Shown piece after piece: positions 11,988 to 22,058 of a stretch of DNA of 64,000 nucleotides. The position numbers were made by a program, and so were the translations under genes. The stretch covers positions 1-64,000 of the forward strand of contig JAUSBC010000035.1 in the NCBI GenBank assembly GCA_030652215.1, given 5' to 3'. The notes under the pieces are model-generated. The model made no database searches. It had not been told where the DNA came from and worked only from the letters and a program-made list of their open reading frames with translations. The stretch is from Sideroxyarcus sp. (GTDB taxonomy: Bacteria > Pseudomonadota > Gammaproteobacteria > Burkholderiales > Gallionellaceae). Position 1 is the first letter of the stretch, and each line of letters begins with the position of its first letter.

Positions 11988-12809
11988 CTACCAGTTCTTT
12001 TCGACCGGGCTCTTGCAGTCGACTTGAAACAACTGGCGGTCCTCCAGACGGATGGCCGTCATGGGACCGCCCCACAGGCATCCGGTATCCAGCGCGATGA
12101 CGTTGGGCGTGACTTTAAGCCCGAGTGCCGACCAGTGACCGAAAATGACGGTGGCTTTGCGGCTCTTGCGGTCAGGCAACTCAAACCAAGGCAAATAGCC
12201 TTCCGGTATCTTTTCCACCTCGCCCTTGAACCTGAATTCCATCTCGCCTTGCAGGGTACATACGCGCAAGCGCGTGAACGCATTGACGATGACGCGCAGC
12301 CGTTTGTAACCCTCGAGTCCGTCCTCCCAGCCGTGCGGCGCATTGCCGTACATGCGCGACAAAAATGTGGCGTAATCATCCCCGCGCAGCACTTCTTCCA
12401 CTTCATTCGCGAGCTTGCCCGCCTTCTTGACGCTCCACTGCGGCAGTAAACCCGCGTGCACTAATACGTACTCGCCTTCCGCGTGCATCAGGCGCTGCTG
12501 GCGCAGCCAGGTCAGCAATTCGTCCCGGTCCGGCGCCGCTAGCACCTCGTCCAGCGTGTCGCTGCGGTGCAGCTCGGCGATGCCTTCGGACACGGCCAGC
12601 AGGTGCAGGTCGTGATTGCCAAGCACGGTGACGGCACTGTCGCTCAGCGATTTGACGTAGCGCAACACTTGCAGCGAATCCGGCCCGCGGTTGACCAAGT
12701 CCCCCACCAGCCACAGCTTGTCCCGCGCGGGGTCGAAGCGTATCTGTTCCAGCAAATGCAGGAGCTCCGTGTAGCAACCCTGAATGTCGCCTATTGCATA
12801 AGTTGCCAT
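11988..12809 (-). CDS. apaH: Diadenosine tetraphosphatase (symmetrical)
   Basis: 273-residue calcineurin-like phosphoesterase that cleaves Ap4A to two ADP. Metal-ligand motifs appear in order: GDIQGC (residue 7), [10 protein letters not shown] (about 36), GNHDLHLL (about 64) and VHAGLLPQW (about 117). Length matches the family. It converges on infA. Upstream, 310 bases separate it from the divergent msbA. Confidence 0.97.
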   Translation of the reverse strand: MATYAIGDIQGCYTELLHLLEQIRFDPARDKLWLVGDLVNRGPDSLQVLRYVKSLSDSAVTVLGNHDLHLLAVSEGIAELHRSDTLDEVLAAPDRDELLTWLRQQRLMHAEGEYVLVHAGLLPQWSVKKAGKLANEVEEVLRGDDYATFLSRMYGNAPHGWEDGLEGYKRLRVIVNAFTRLRVCTLQGEMEFRFKGEVEKIPEGYLPWFELPDRKSRKATVIFGHWSALGLKVTPNVIALDTGCLWGGPMTAIRLEDRQLFQVDCKSPVEKNW

Positions 12810-13119
12810 TTCTCACCCATCGGTTTAACCAAATATTTCATAGACAATGCTTCGCCTCACCCTTATTCATTGAGGGGAATGCTGTTTCATAGAACTTTCT
12901 GTGCTCTTGCAAACCATCCTGAACAAACGCTGCATATGCTTATTCTATCGCCTGGATGAAAAATGCTTGCTCGTGCGCTTCAACTGTATTGACGCCGAAA
13001 TATCCGCCTCGGGATGCCATTCAATTTCTGCTGAAATTGTCTTTGCCGCAGTGCGATGATGGGACATTAAACTCGATTGTACCTGCCACAACTGACTCAT
13101 ATCCGTAAAAGCCGGAACT
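12810..13119. other. Intergenic region between divergent apaH and msbA
   Basis: 310 bases without a convincing gene. It is AT-richer than the neighbours and must hold both divergent promoters. The one structure I see is a perfect 7-base inverted repeat CAATTTC-TGCT-GAAATTG (13022-13039), a possible operator. A 66-codon minus-strand frame here has no recognisable content or ribosome site. Confidence 0.5.
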
Positions 13120-14889
13120 ATGATTTCTGCTAAAATGCACGACATGAAACTTACCAGTGCTCAGCTTTATTTACGTCTTCTCGGTTACGTCAAACCATAT
13201 TGGCGCACCTTCGCATTATCCATCATTGCCATGGCAGTAACTGCCGCGACCGAACCCCTGTTGCCTGCCTTGTTGAAACCAATGCTGGATGGCACCTTCG
13301 TCCATAAAGATGACACTGTCATCAAACTCGCACCAATTCTTATTCTGGTTATATTTTTTGTGCGAGGTGTTTCATCATTCGTTGGGACTTATGCCATCGG
13401 CTGGGTCGGCAATAAAGTAGTGATGGTTTTGCGCGAAAAGATGTTTAACAAACTGCTGACGCTTCCCACACGGTATTTTGACGACCATGCCACGGGCAAT
13501 CTCATTTCCAAGCTGACTTTCGATGTGACTCAGGTGACGGCTGCCGCCACCAACGTCGTGACCGTTTCTGTTAAAGATTCCATCATGATAGTCGGCCTGC
13601 TCGGATGGCTGTTCTACCTCAATTGGCAGCTCACATTGCTCAGCCTGCTGATGCTTCCCGTCATTGCCGTATTATTGAAGTATATCAATGCGCGCTTGCG
13701 CAACGCCAGCCGCGATTCGCAACGTGCCATGGGTGATATCACGCAAGTGATTGAAGAAAGCGTTGCTGCTCATAAGGTCGTCAAGTTGTTTGGCGGACAG
13801 CGATACGAAAGCGACCGTTTTAGCGATCAGGCCAACTGGGTGCGTCGCCACACCATGAAGCAGGCAATGGCGGCCGCAATCAACGTTCCCATCGTACAAA
13901 TGATCGCCGCCATCGCATTATCGGTCATCGTCTATCTTGCCACCGTACAATCGCGCAACGATGAAACCACAGTGGGAGGGTTCCTTTCATTTATTGCAGC
14001 CATGCTGATGCTGACTGCTCCCATTAAGCGCCTGACAGGCGTCAGTGAATCCTTGCAACGCGGACTGGCTGCATCGGAAAGTATATTTGAGCTGCTTGAT
14101 ACACCCGGTGAAATCAACACCGGAAAAGTTGCGATAGAGCGCGCTGCAGGGCGGATAACTTTCGAGCATGTGAGCCTGTCTTACCAGCAGGATGACAGGC
14201 TTGCTTTGCGTGACATCTGTTTGGAGATTCCCGCTGGCCAGGCCATTGCCCTGGTGGGCCCTTCCGGTGGCGGCAAGAGCACGCTGGCAAATCTGGTTCC
14301 GCGTTTTTATCAACCCAACAGCGGACGCATCACGCTGGACGGGCATGATCTTGCAGACCTCACACTGGACAGCCTGCGCGCCAACATCGCACTGGTGAGT
14401 CAGGAAGTAGTGTTGTTTAACGACACAGTAGCTGCGAACATCGCTTACGGCCAGATGCGCGAAGTACCTGAATCTGAAATTATCGCCGCCGCAAAAGCAG
14501 CGCATGCGATGGAATTCATAAGCGAAATGCCGCAGGGCCTGAATACCATGGTTGGTGAACGTGGCGTAAAGCTATCCGGAGGTCAGCGCCAGCGCATCGC
14601 CATAGCGCGCGCCATTCTCAAAAATGCACCCATTCTGATTCTGGATGAAGCCACCTCCGCCTTGGATAGCGAATCCGAACGCCATGTTCAGGCCGCTCTG
14701 GATACGCTTATGCAAGGGCGAACATCCTTGGTCATTGCTCATCGTTTGTCCACCATCGAAAAAGCGGATCGCATCGCCGTACTTCAAAAAGGCGAAATCG
14801 TCGAGACTGGCACGCACCACGAACTGCTGACCAAGAACGGGGTATATGCGCAGTTGCACCGCATCCAGTTTTCGAATTCCAGTGTTTAG
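13120..14889 (+). CDS. msbA: Lipid A export ABC transporter (permease-ATPase fusion)
   Basis: About 589-residue half-transporter that flips lipid A-core across the inner membrane. Residues 1-330 form six helices. The ATPase domain has Walker A GPSGGGKST (about 380), signature LSGGQRQRIAIARA (about 485), Walker B LILDEATSALD and the H-loop AHRLST. Starts at 13120, 13135 and 13144 are possible; 13120 has GGAA close upstream, but MKLTSAQLYLRLL at 13144 also looks natural. It borders the surface-polysaccharide locus, which suits its role. Confidence 0.95.
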   Translation: MISAKMHDMKLTSAQLYLRLLGYVKPYWRTFALSIIAMAVTAATEPLLPALLKPMLDGTFVHKDDTVIKLAPILILVIFFVRGVSSFVGTYAIGWVGNKVVMVLREKMFNKLLTLPTRYFDDHATGNLISKLTFDVTQVTAAATNVVTVSVKDSIMIVGLLGWLFYLNWQLTLLSLLMLPVIAVLLKYINARLRNASRDSQRAMGDITQVIEESVAAHKVVKLFGGQRYESDRFSDQANWVRRHTMKQAMAAAINVPIVQMIAAIALSVIVYLATVQSRNDETTVGGFLSFIAAMLMLTAPIKRLTGVSESLQRGLAASESIFELLDTPGEINTGKVAIERAAGRITFEHVSLSYQQDDRLALRDICLEIPAGQAIALVGPSGGGKSTLANLVPRFYQPNSGRITLDGHDLADLTLDSLRANIALVSQEVVLFNDTVAANIAYGQMREVPESEIIAAAKAAHAMEFISEMPQGLNTMVGERGVKLSGGQRQRIAIARAILKNAPILILDEATSALDSESERHVQAALDTLMQGRTSLVIAHRLSTIEKADRIAVLQKGEIVETGTHHELLTKNGVYAQLHRIQFSNSSV

Positions 14890-15097
14890 CTGTTACAAGT
14901 AACCTCGAGATTAATCCCAGCACAACGTAATATAGCCTAGCCGTGCTTCAAGATACGCGCTTTCAGTACCCCCATAAAAGCATAGGGCCATTTAAGATGA
15001 TAAAATCGCATTCGGCGGATAGATAATATGGGCTCATTCTTGTTTTTTCGGCTATTCAAAATCAACACAAGTTTCAACAATCGCAAGGTATCCAGCT

Positions 15098-15744
15098 ATG
15101 AATACATTTAGTCTTTTGAAAACGTCGCTCAGGGAATTTAATGCCCGACGCAAAGAAAAAAGAGCTCTGCAAAAAGAACCAAAACTTTGGGCAGAACGTG
15201 GATACGCCCCGCCAAGTCCCGCGTTTATCAAACGCAAGGTTGTTTTGCGAAACGGAATACCCGGAGCAACTTGGGTTGAAACTGGCACGTACAAGGGTGA
15301 CACCACAGCGTTACTTTCTGTAAACTCAAAAAAAGTGTTTACCATTGAGCCCGCGATCATTTGTTTGCTGCAGCAAAGAGACGTTTTGCTTCCCAGTCCA
15401 ATGTGGAGGTTATCCATGGTTTGTCTGAAAATGTTTTCCCCACGCTTATTCCAAAGCTTCGTGGTGAAATCAATTTTTGGCTTGATGGTCACTTTTCTGC
15501 CGGTATAACCCATCAGGGTCCAAAAGACACACCAATTGAAGAAGAGCTTGCCTGTATTGAAAAATACCTCGGGAATTTTTCCAAGCTTGCAGTTTTGGTT
15601 GATGATGTAAGGTGTTTTAACCCTACATTACCCAATTGTGCGGGCTACCCTAAACTTGATGTCCTGGTTGATTGGGCCCGAAAGAACAAATTTGAGTGGC
15701 ATATTGAACACGATATCTTTGTTGCAACAAATTCAAACTCCTAA
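15098..15744 (+). pseudogene. Frameshifted class I methyltransferase-like gene
   Basis: The 5' part (15098-about 15350) encodes ATWVETGTYKGDTTALLS, resembling a SAM-binding motif I. The 3' part, in another frame from about 15355, encodes FAAAKRRFASQSNVEVIHG and then INFWLDGHFSAG and VLVDDVRCF, typical of the C-terminal half of such enzymes. Joining the two requires a -1 shift (one missing base) around 15345-15361. It could be a true pseudogene or a sequencing error. The gene is AT-rich like its neighbours in the block. Confidence 0.6.
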
Positions 15745-15818
15745 TTTGCAAGACCAGCTCCGTTGGATAAGGTCTGCTGTCGACAATTATTTACATCTCC
15801 AAGGGGTAATTTGCTGAA

Positions 15819-16862
15819 ATGCCATCACTTATCTTTTCCCTTAAAAAAATATATTACAAGCGGCTGGATAAGATCATTAGCAAATTCCAAAAGTCAAAGG
15901 AGAAGGTATATCGGGCCAAATACCAAGCTGATTATCCTTCTGCAGGAAAACCCAGAGTTTGCGCGTACCAAACCGACTTTCACAAGCACTACACCCGTTT
16001 TTTTACTTCAAGCAATGCACTTGATCATCCTTTTTATCTGGTTGAACAGCCCGAGCAAGCTGATGTTGTGGTCTTTATCAACACCGTGGACGACAAAGTA
16101 TTAAGGCCTAACCAGCATGCCATTTTGTTTTTTCATGAGCCGCTTGCCTATGCCCATCTCTATCAGACCGAGATACATGAGAATCGTTTTTCCAATGCAA
16201 ATCTCGAGGTAGTCGGCCATCCACCAACTCCCTCTCTTTTTATAAAGAATTCTGACGGCATCAAGTACCATCGCTCAATTCCATATGTGCATTTCCATCA
16301 TATGGCCACATACGAGCAACTAAACACAATAGATGAAACCAAAAGAATAAAGCTGATTTGCTCGATCGCATCCGGCCTTAACGGAATACCCGGCTATCAA
16401 AACCGCAGGCATTTCTTCGAAATGTTTTCAGTTTCCAATCCGCGTTTCGATTTGTTCGGCAAGTTCAATGAGTTTTCCTCTGCTATCCCGTCCTATAGAG
16501 GTCAATGCATATTCAAGTGGAAGACTGTCAGCCAGTACAAATATAGTTTGGTCATCGAAAATTCAACTGATGATTACTACATCTCTGAGAAGATATTTGA
16601 TGCGCTTATTTGCGGAAGCATGCCGATCTACCACGGCAGCGACAAAATATTCGAAGTTTTGCCCAAGGAATGGTTCTACTATTTACCCAGTCTGGACGCT
16701 GCCGAAATTATCAAACTTAACGCATTTATTGAGACGGATGCTCATAGAGCGGTATCGTCTAACAGGGCTGAAATTTGCAGAGTCGTTTATGAGAAGTTTT
16801 CATTTTTTAGTGCTCTAGAAAAATTGTTGGCGAATGAATCATTACCAATTGTTGCCAAATAG
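15819..16862 (+). CDS. GT10-family (fucosyltransferase-like) glycosyltransferase
   Basis: 347-residue glycosyltransferase, soluble or peripheral. The C-terminal region YKYSLVIENSTDDYYISEKI, followed by DALICGSMPIYHGS, matches the donor-binding signature of alpha-1,3-fucosyltransferases. The N-terminal half is poorly conserved, as usual for acceptor domains. GDP-fucose could come from the gmd/fcl genes further right. The gene is strikingly AT-rich, suggesting transfer from outside. A second GT10 lies at 21009. Confidence 0.8.
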   Translation: MPSLIFSLKKIYYKRLDKIISKFQKSKEKVYRAKYQADYPSAGKPRVCAYQTDFHKHYTRFFTSSNALDHPFYLVEQPEQADVVVFINTVDDKVLRPNQHAILFFHEPLAYAHLYQTEIHENRFSNANLEVVGHPPTPSLFIKNSDGIKYHRSIPYVHFHHMATYEQLNTIDETKRIKLICSIASGLNGIPGYQNRRHFFEMFSVSNPRFDLFGKFNEFSSAIPSYRGQCIFKWKTVSQYKYSLVIENSTDDYYISEKIFDALICGSMPIYHGSDKIFEVLPKEWFYYLPSLDAAEIIKLNAFIETDAHRAVSSNRAEICRVVYEKFSFFSALEKLLANESLPIVAK

Positions 16863-16941
16863 ACTATGTTGCTATTGCGTGCCAGATACCTATTGGCCCA
16901 TTTGGCAGAATTATTCTGTATTGTCGTGAGGCACCAAGCTA

Positions 16942-18213
16942 ATGCGAAATGAATTGCATGGAATTATCGCTTCGGCAGGCGTTGAAAGATCAGAAAAGAT
17001 TTTCAATTTTCTTAATTTTTCAATTCCTCTGCTCATGGGCATTTATGTATTTGCAAATCCCCTCCCCCTGTCGGCCCTTAGCAATGTTTGCTTTTATTTG
17101 TCTGTTTTGTCTCTGCTGATACTTATTGGCTTCAGGAAGACATCTTTCTCTTTGCGTTCACCGCTAACCTTGCCTTTTGCACTATTTTCTTTTTGGGCTG
17201 CTATCGGCCTACTCTTTACTCTTGATTTTGATAACACTCTGCACGATTTGCGCAGTCACTTGTTGAATTATCTAGTTGTATTCTATTTGTTGGTAAATTA
17301 TTTCAATTCGCAAATGCGACTCGAATTTTTATCTGTGCTTGTTATTTTCGGGGCAACCGTTTCTTCGCTGGGAACAGTTATAAGCTACTATTTCATCGAC
17401 GGCTTTCCCTTTTCGTCAAGACTGGGGATCGGCGCCAACTTCAGAGACATGCCCTGCATCTATATCGGTTTTATTACAATCCCCGCCATTGTTCTTGCTT
17501 TCAACAGGTTGCAATACAGCAAGACACTCACGAACACTCTGCTTTCTGCGTTTGCTATTGCTGTTCTAGTCAGTACCACGTTGCTTACTCAATCGAGGGG
17601 GGCCCTATTTGGGCTTTTAGCAGGACTGATAATTTTGTGCTTTAGCAACAGGAAATTCTTAATTGTCCTTATCTCAGCTTTGATTCTCTCCCTCTTCGTA
17701 CCGGGTCTAGTGGACAGATTTGATCCTGAAAAAATGATCCATGATGAAAGAAACAAGACCAACCATCTTGCCATGGAAGTGTTTAAGTTACATCCGACTA
17801 CCGGCGTGGGCTTCGGTATGCAGATTTATACCAATCCCAGTCTTGTCGATCTGGAGAAAATGAACAGTCAGTTTCCTCCCGAATATCGGCAGGAAAAAGT
17901 AATTGCGCAGCCTCACAACACGATAATGGATATCGTAGTTAGAACCGGAGTCGTTGGTCTTGTTCTGTATTCAAGCATACTGTTTGCTTCATTTTTACTG
18001 CTCTGGAAGACATACAGGACGACAAAGAATCAATATTACAGATCATGGGTATTTTGCCTTGCCGCCAGCTATGTATCGTATTTAGTGCCGGCATTGTTTA
18101 CAGATACAACATACGGCGCTCGGGCAATTATTTTTTATATTCTGTTGGCAATGATGACCATTTTGTGGAATCTTGTTCGAAAAGAAGATACTTTTGAAGT
18201 CAACCCGTCTTAA
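16942..18213 (+). CDS. O-antigen ligase (WaaL)-family membrane protein
   Basis: 423-residue polytopic protein with about 11-12 hydrophobic segments. The family motifs are visible: TLLTQSRGALFGLLAGLI in the middle and HPTTGVGFGM followed by QPHNTIMDIVVRTGVVGL in the large periplasmic loop. WaaL moves undecaprenyl-linked polymer to lipid A-core. Wzy polymerases share the fold, but a better Wzy candidate exists at 34621, and the neighbouring GT9 and msbA favour a ligase. It precedes the GT9 gene by 10 bases, likely in one transcript. Confidence 0.8.
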   Translation: MRNELHGIIASAGVERSEKIFNFLNFSIPLLMGIYVFANPLPLSALSNVCFYLSVLSLLILIGFRKTSFSLRSPLTLPFALFSFWAAIGLLFTLDFDNTLHDLRSHLLNYLVVFYLLVNYFNSQMRLEFLSVLVIFGATVSSLGTVISYYFIDGFPFSSRLGIGANFRDMPCIYIGFITIPAIVLAFNRLQYSKTLTNTLLSAFAIAVLVSTTLLTQSRGALFGLLAGLIILCFSNRKFLIVLISALILSLFVPGLVDRFDPEKMIHDERNKTNHLAMEVFKLHPTTGVGFGMQIYTNPSLVDLEKMNSQFPPEYRQEKVIAQPHNTIMDIVVRTGVVGLVLYSSILFASFLLLWKTYRTTKNQYYRSWVFCLAASYVSYLVPALFTDTTYGARAIIFYILLAMMTILWNLVRKEDTFEVNPS

Positions 18214-18223
18214 TGGATGTTTT

Positions 18224-19333
18224 ATGAATGACATAGGTGTGCCCAAAATCAACCGTGTCTTGGTAATCCAGTTGGGGGATATTGGCGATGTTGTCCTGAC
18301 CACTCCGACAATCCGCGCCGTCAAGGATGCTTTCCCAGAGGCGCGTATTTCTGTTCTGGTTCGCAAACCTTTCGGCAGCCTGCTGCAAGCGGACCCGAAT
18401 CTCCACGAGGTGGTTGAAGCTGCAAAAAGCCACGGCTTGTCGTTGCGTATCCTGCGTGACCATATTGCTTTCGCACGCCGTCTTCGTCGGGCGCGCTACG
18501 ATCTTGTGATTGATCTGCGCACCGGTGATCGCGGAGCCATCTATTCATTCCTTACACGCGCCAAGACTCGTATCGCCCGGCAAACAGAAAACCCTTTCTG
18601 GCACGACCTCCTTTTCACGAAGCTTATTGCTGACCCGCCGTACTCTCAACTTCCAATTCATCCCGGTGCCGATCAGTCACTTCGTATCGTGCGCGCCCTT
18701 GGCATTGACACTACAGACCCATCACCCAAACTTTATGTCGCCCCGCATGACAGGGATCATGCTGTTGGATTACTCGCCATGTGCGAACTAGCACCAACCG
18801 ATCGCTGGGTTACAATCAATCCCTGTTCGCGCTGGAAATATAAGGAATGGGGCTATGAGAATTGGGGAAAAGTTATCGACCTTCTCTGGCGAGACCATCG
18901 GCTGGCAGCAGTTCTGATAGGCTCGCCTGAAGAGGCCGAGGCAGCGAAAGCAATTGTTTCTGGGCGAAACGATCATGCCTTTGCCCTTGCCGGGAAAACG
19001 ACGCTGGGAGAATTGTCCGCACTGATTTCCATGAGTACGCTCCATCTCGGCGTGGACAGCGCGGCACCTCACATTGCCATGGCCGTAGGCACGCCCTCGT
19101 TAACTCTTTTCGGGCCGGGAAACTGGAAGAGTTGGACTGTGGTGGATGAACTGCACAGGGTTGTCACCGCTGATATGCCCTGTGTGCCCTGCAACAGGAT
19201 GGGATGCGACGATTCAAGAAAAAGCCGATGCCTTGATGAACTGGGTGCTGGCAAGGTGTATGCGGAAGCCAATGCAATCTTGAGCGTTCTTGATCTAAAT
19301 CGTGCAGACAGCAACTCCGCTGTCGAAAATTAG
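18224..19333 (+). CDS. GT9-family glycosyltransferase (heptosyltransferase-like)
   Basis: 369-residue member of the ADP-heptose:LPS heptosyltransferase family. It begins INRVLVIQLGDIGDVVLTTP and carries the donor-site motif GVDSAAPHIAMAVGTPSLTL plus LFGPGNWKSW. The ATG at 18224 (MNDIGVPK) gives the normal N terminus; a longer frame from 18173 overlaps the ligase gene. It is more GC-rich than the genes just upstream. Whether it adds core heptose or an O-unit sugar is unknown. Confidence 0.88.
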   Translation: MNDIGVPKINRVLVIQLGDIGDVVLTTPTIRAVKDAFPEARISVLVRKPFGSLLQADPNLHEVVEAAKSHGLSLRILRDHIAFARRLRRARYDLVIDLRTGDRGAIYSFLTRAKTRIARQTENPFWHDLLFTKLIADPPYSQLPIHPGADQSLRIVRALGIDTTDPSPKLYVAPHDRDHAVGLLAMCELAPTDRWVTINPCSRWKYKEWGYENWGKVIDLLWRDHRLAAVLIGSPEEAEAAKAIVSGRNDHAFALAGKTTLGELSALISMSTLHLGVDSAAPHIAMAVGTPSLTLFGPGNWKSWTVVDELHRVVTADMPCVPCNRMGCDDSRKSRCLDELGAGKVYAEANAILSVLDLNRADSNSAVEN

Positions 19334-19335
19334 CC

Positions 19336-20175
19336 TTACAGCTCTCCTCGACGCAGCCGGAAGAAACGCTCATACGGATACTGGTGTTCCCCGGGGGACT
19401 TCATTACAACCGCCGTTTCGAACATTCCCTTTATCCCTTCAGCTGCGGGCGAATATTTTTCTTCGTGGATAAATTTCTTGTTGAACAAGCTGTACTTTGT
19501 TCCGGAATGTGTCTGGATATTGACCGGTTTGTAACTTCTGACCGATTCTTCCGCAAAGTTTTGAAATGCTTTTATCTTGAAGCTCGCTATCGCTTCGCCG
19601 TATTGCTTGATATAGCGCCATGACATGTCACCATCTTCCTCGCCGATACCCAAAAGCCGTTCATCAAAATAGCCCAAGGTATCTAGCTCGTCACGATTGA
19701 TCAGATAATGGGACCATGATCGATTGATCAAAAATGTTCTCCCTCCGTTGCGGCGGAGGGAATCGCATACTTCACTCATGAAATCCGGGCTTTCAATCAT
19801 GATGTCGTCATTCAACATCAGGATGTGATCATGTGTGGCGTGAATGACTATGCTGTTCCACAGCTTCGACAGCCCCCTGAATCGAGGAAACAATATAGGA
19901 TATACATTCTCGTAATCCGCTATGCAATTAAGCAGTTTGCGGCGGTATTCCGGACCGAAAGGCCGACCATTCTCACCATTGACTGCTACTATAATTTCAC
20001 TATCGGAATATTCGCGAATCTGTTTCAGTAGCGGGACAAAATACTGGTCAAACCGGGCTTCAAAGGTAGTAATACCAATGCTAATGTTTTCCCGTGCTAT
20101 CTGGCTTTCAGATCTCCCAAACATACCTTTGCCGGCATTAATCAGCTTCTCAGTGAATTTTTTTAGCGGACTCAT
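19336..20175 (-). CDS. GT2-like glycosyltransferase (GT-A fold)
   Basis: 279-residue protein with a GT-A type nucleotide-sugar domain. The start region ISIGITTFEARFDQYFVPLL and the DxD-like LMLNDDIMIE near residue 120 are visible, and LGIGEEDGDMSWR in the second half resembles the acceptor/base region of GT2 enzymes. It converges with the GT9 gene, their stops two bases apart. AT-rich composition matches the neighbours. Substrate unknown. Confidence 0.72.
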   Translation of the reverse strand: MSPLKKFTEKLINAGKGMFGRSESQIARENISIGITTFEARFDQYFVPLLKQIREYSDSEIIVAVNGENGRPFGPEYRRKLLNCIADYENVYPILFPRFRGLSKLWNSIVIHATHDHILMLNDDIMIESPDFMSEVCDSLRRNGGRTFLINRSWSHYLINRDELDTLGYFDERLLGIGEEDGDMSWRYIKQYGEAIASFKIKAFQNFAEESVRSYKPVNIQTHSGTKYSLFNKKFIHEEKYSPAAEGIKGMFETAVVMKSPGEHQYPYERFFRLRRGEL

Positions 20176-20202
20176 TGTTCGACCTTTTATTGGATGAAGT
20201 TG

Positions 20203-21012
20203 TTATCTGGGTTTATGAATCAGGCCTTTTTCACAAAACACCGGTATGTGTCGCCGCGAGTAGTATTCCATATTTGCACCTTCCTTCCAGTGCTGGCTGC
20301 CCATTTCACTCGGATGCCATAAATGCAATACTTTGGCTGTCTTGATGACTGATGTTCCACGAAATCCTCCTCGCACCATTCGAGTTGCAAAATCCACGTC
20401 TTCTCCGCCCCACCCGACAAACTTTTCGTCATAGCCGTTGACGGCCTCGATATCCTGTTTGAACGCGGAAAAATGGCCTCCAAACACCACCTTTTTCGCC
20501 GGTGCCAGTAAAAGTTTGTATAACAAAGAGTAGCGGATGAAGCGACGGTGCTCTTTTTCTATGGGTTCTTCAGAAAGTTCGGCATAAATCTTCTCCAGAA
20601 GCATCTCCGATGCCCCTTCTGCAAGGATTTTCTTACACTGTGCCTCGGTTGTATATTTGCATCTCCCTGCAGCAAAGTATCCCCGCTTGGCAGCCTCAAC
20701 GTGACTGCGAACCGCCCCCGGAAGAAGTGCAAAATCCGCATCAATAAAAACCAAATAGTTGCCGGTTGCATGGCGAATACCGTTGTTCCGGGTTGCCGAC
20801 CTGCGCGCCCCCTGCCGGGGATGCCACGCATGGATGATCGGAAAATCATATTTTTTGATTAACTCCTGCACGCTTTTCACAACGTCGGCACTGGATCCAT
20901 CATCCGCAATCACGACTTCGTGAAAATCGGACGAAGAACTCCGCAAGGAGTCGAGACACGCGGGAAGCAAGTCCAGGCGATTGTAGAAACAGATAATAAC
21001 GCTTGTTCTCAT
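20203..21012 (-). CDS. GT2-family glycosyltransferase with galactosyltransferase-type C terminus
   Basis: 269-residue GT-A enzyme: MRTSVIICFYNRLDLLPACL at the start, DDGS near residue 38, the metal-binding FIDADF near 94, and the C-terminal GWGGEDVDFATRM motif of the Glyco_transf_7C group, used by chondroitin and galactosyl transferases. AGGAGG precedes the ATG. The start overlaps the stop of the upstream GT10 gene as ATGA, so the two are translationally coupled. Confidence 0.88.
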   Translation of the reverse strand: MRTSVIICFYNRLDLLPACLDSLRSSSSDFHEVVIADDGSSADVVKSVQELIKKYDFPIIHAWHPRQGARRSATRNNGIRHATGNYLVFIDADFALLPGAVRSHVEAAKRGYFAAGRCKYTTEAQCKKILAEGASEMLLEKIYAELSEEPIEKEHRRFIRYSLLYKLLLAPAKKVVFGGHFSAFKQDIEAVNGYDEKFVGWGGEDVDFATRMVRGGFRGTSVIKTAKVLHLWHPSEMGSQHWKEGANMEYYSRRHIPVFCEKGLIHKPR

Positions 21013-22022
21013 TTGGTTTTCCTCCTGAGAAAATATCGCTTCACCTTGTAAACCAGCCGTCGCAGCCTGGTCATCGTACTGCGTTTGTACGCAGGTACTG
21101 TATGTTCAATTTGTATTTGGCTCATTGGTGGTTCTGACTTGAGCAATTTGGACAGTACTGGAAATATCTGGTACTCATAAAGGACGCGGCGCCTTGCCTC
21201 TTCAAGCGCGGGAAGTCGCCGACCCCAGTCATCTTCACGTAGCGTACGTTTGATAATCGCAATTGCCTCTTCCGGCTTTTCGATATCAATTCGAATGAAG
21301 GAATCCGCAGGGAAATATTTTTCCAGGTTTTGAGAGCCATGATAAAACGGGACCGTCCATGCAAGAAAGCAATCGGCGATTTTTTCGGTCCAGTAATCCG
21401 GCCATAAAGTGTTTTCAGCGGCTATCGAATAGCGGTATGGCGCCAAGCCGTCCCACTTGTCATCGATGAAACGAATCTCTCGTCCGTATAAATCGATATC
21501 CAGGTTTTCCTCTTCCTTTACTGCGCGCAAAAACGCTCCGCGTTTCAAATGCCCGGGCAGATCTTTGAAGTTGCCCACTATCCAGGAAAGCTGGCGGCTT
21601 TTTTCGGGCATGGCGCAGGTTGTCAATTCATCGAAAGTGCGGTTGACATGCCACGGCAGTGCCGGTTGTGAGGCTATGTATTTCGGGTCAGATGATGGGA
21701 GGTAGTTTGTATATACCCGGTCAAAGGAATCGTGCCCTTCCACCATCCAGTCCGTAAATCCCTTGGCATACGGTTCCTGCATCAGTGCCCAAATACGCCC
21801 TTTGGGGCATTTTGCATGGACAGCGCACTTCATGCGGTTATTTAACATGACAAGTGCGTCGCACTCTACTACATCGCTGGTAGTGAATTGTATGCCGTCC
21901 CAAATTCCCTTGCTGCCGGGAGTCTGGCGCAATAAATCCGGCCAATCCCAGTCTTTGGCGATACGCACGACGGGCATCGCTGAAGATTCGAAATTGTCTG
22001 TTTCCATGTTTGAATTTTTCAT
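21009..22022 (-). CDS. Second GT10-family (fucosyltransferase-like) glycosyltransferase
   Basis: About 337-residue enzyme. YRYSIAAENTLWPDYWTEKI followed by ADCFLAWTVPFYHGS is the GT10 donor signature, like the gene at 15819. The C terminus is basic (a run of R/K), perhaps membrane-associating. I chose ATG 22022; the longest frame would need a TTG at 22049. It overlaps the downstream GT2 by ATGA. Two divergent GT10 genes in one locus suggest two separate fucosyl-type additions. Confidence 0.82.
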   Translation of the reverse strand: MKNSNMETDNFESSAMPVVRIAKDWDWPDLLRQTPGSKGIWDGIQFTTSDVVECDALVMLNNRMKCAVHAKCPKGRIWALMQEPYAKGFTDWMVEGHDSFDRVYTNYLPSSDPKYIASQPALPWHVNRTFDELTTCAMPEKSRQLSWIVGNFKDLPGHLKRGAFLRAVKEEENLDIDLYGREIRFIDDKWDGLAPYRYSIAAENTLWPDYWTEKIADCFLAWTVPFYHGSQNLEKYFPADSFIRIDIEKPEEAIAIIKRTLREDDWGRRLPALEEARRRVLYEYQIFPVLSKLLKSEPPMSQIQIEHTVPAYKRSTMTRLRRLVYKVKRYFLRRKTK

Positions 22023-22058
22023 AAATCCACTTGAAGAGCTTTGTCTCAAAACAAGTGT

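Noticed and set aside
12945-13145. 66-codon minus-strand frame between apaH and msbA
   Set aside because: No ribosome site, no family features, and it crosses the msbA start region.
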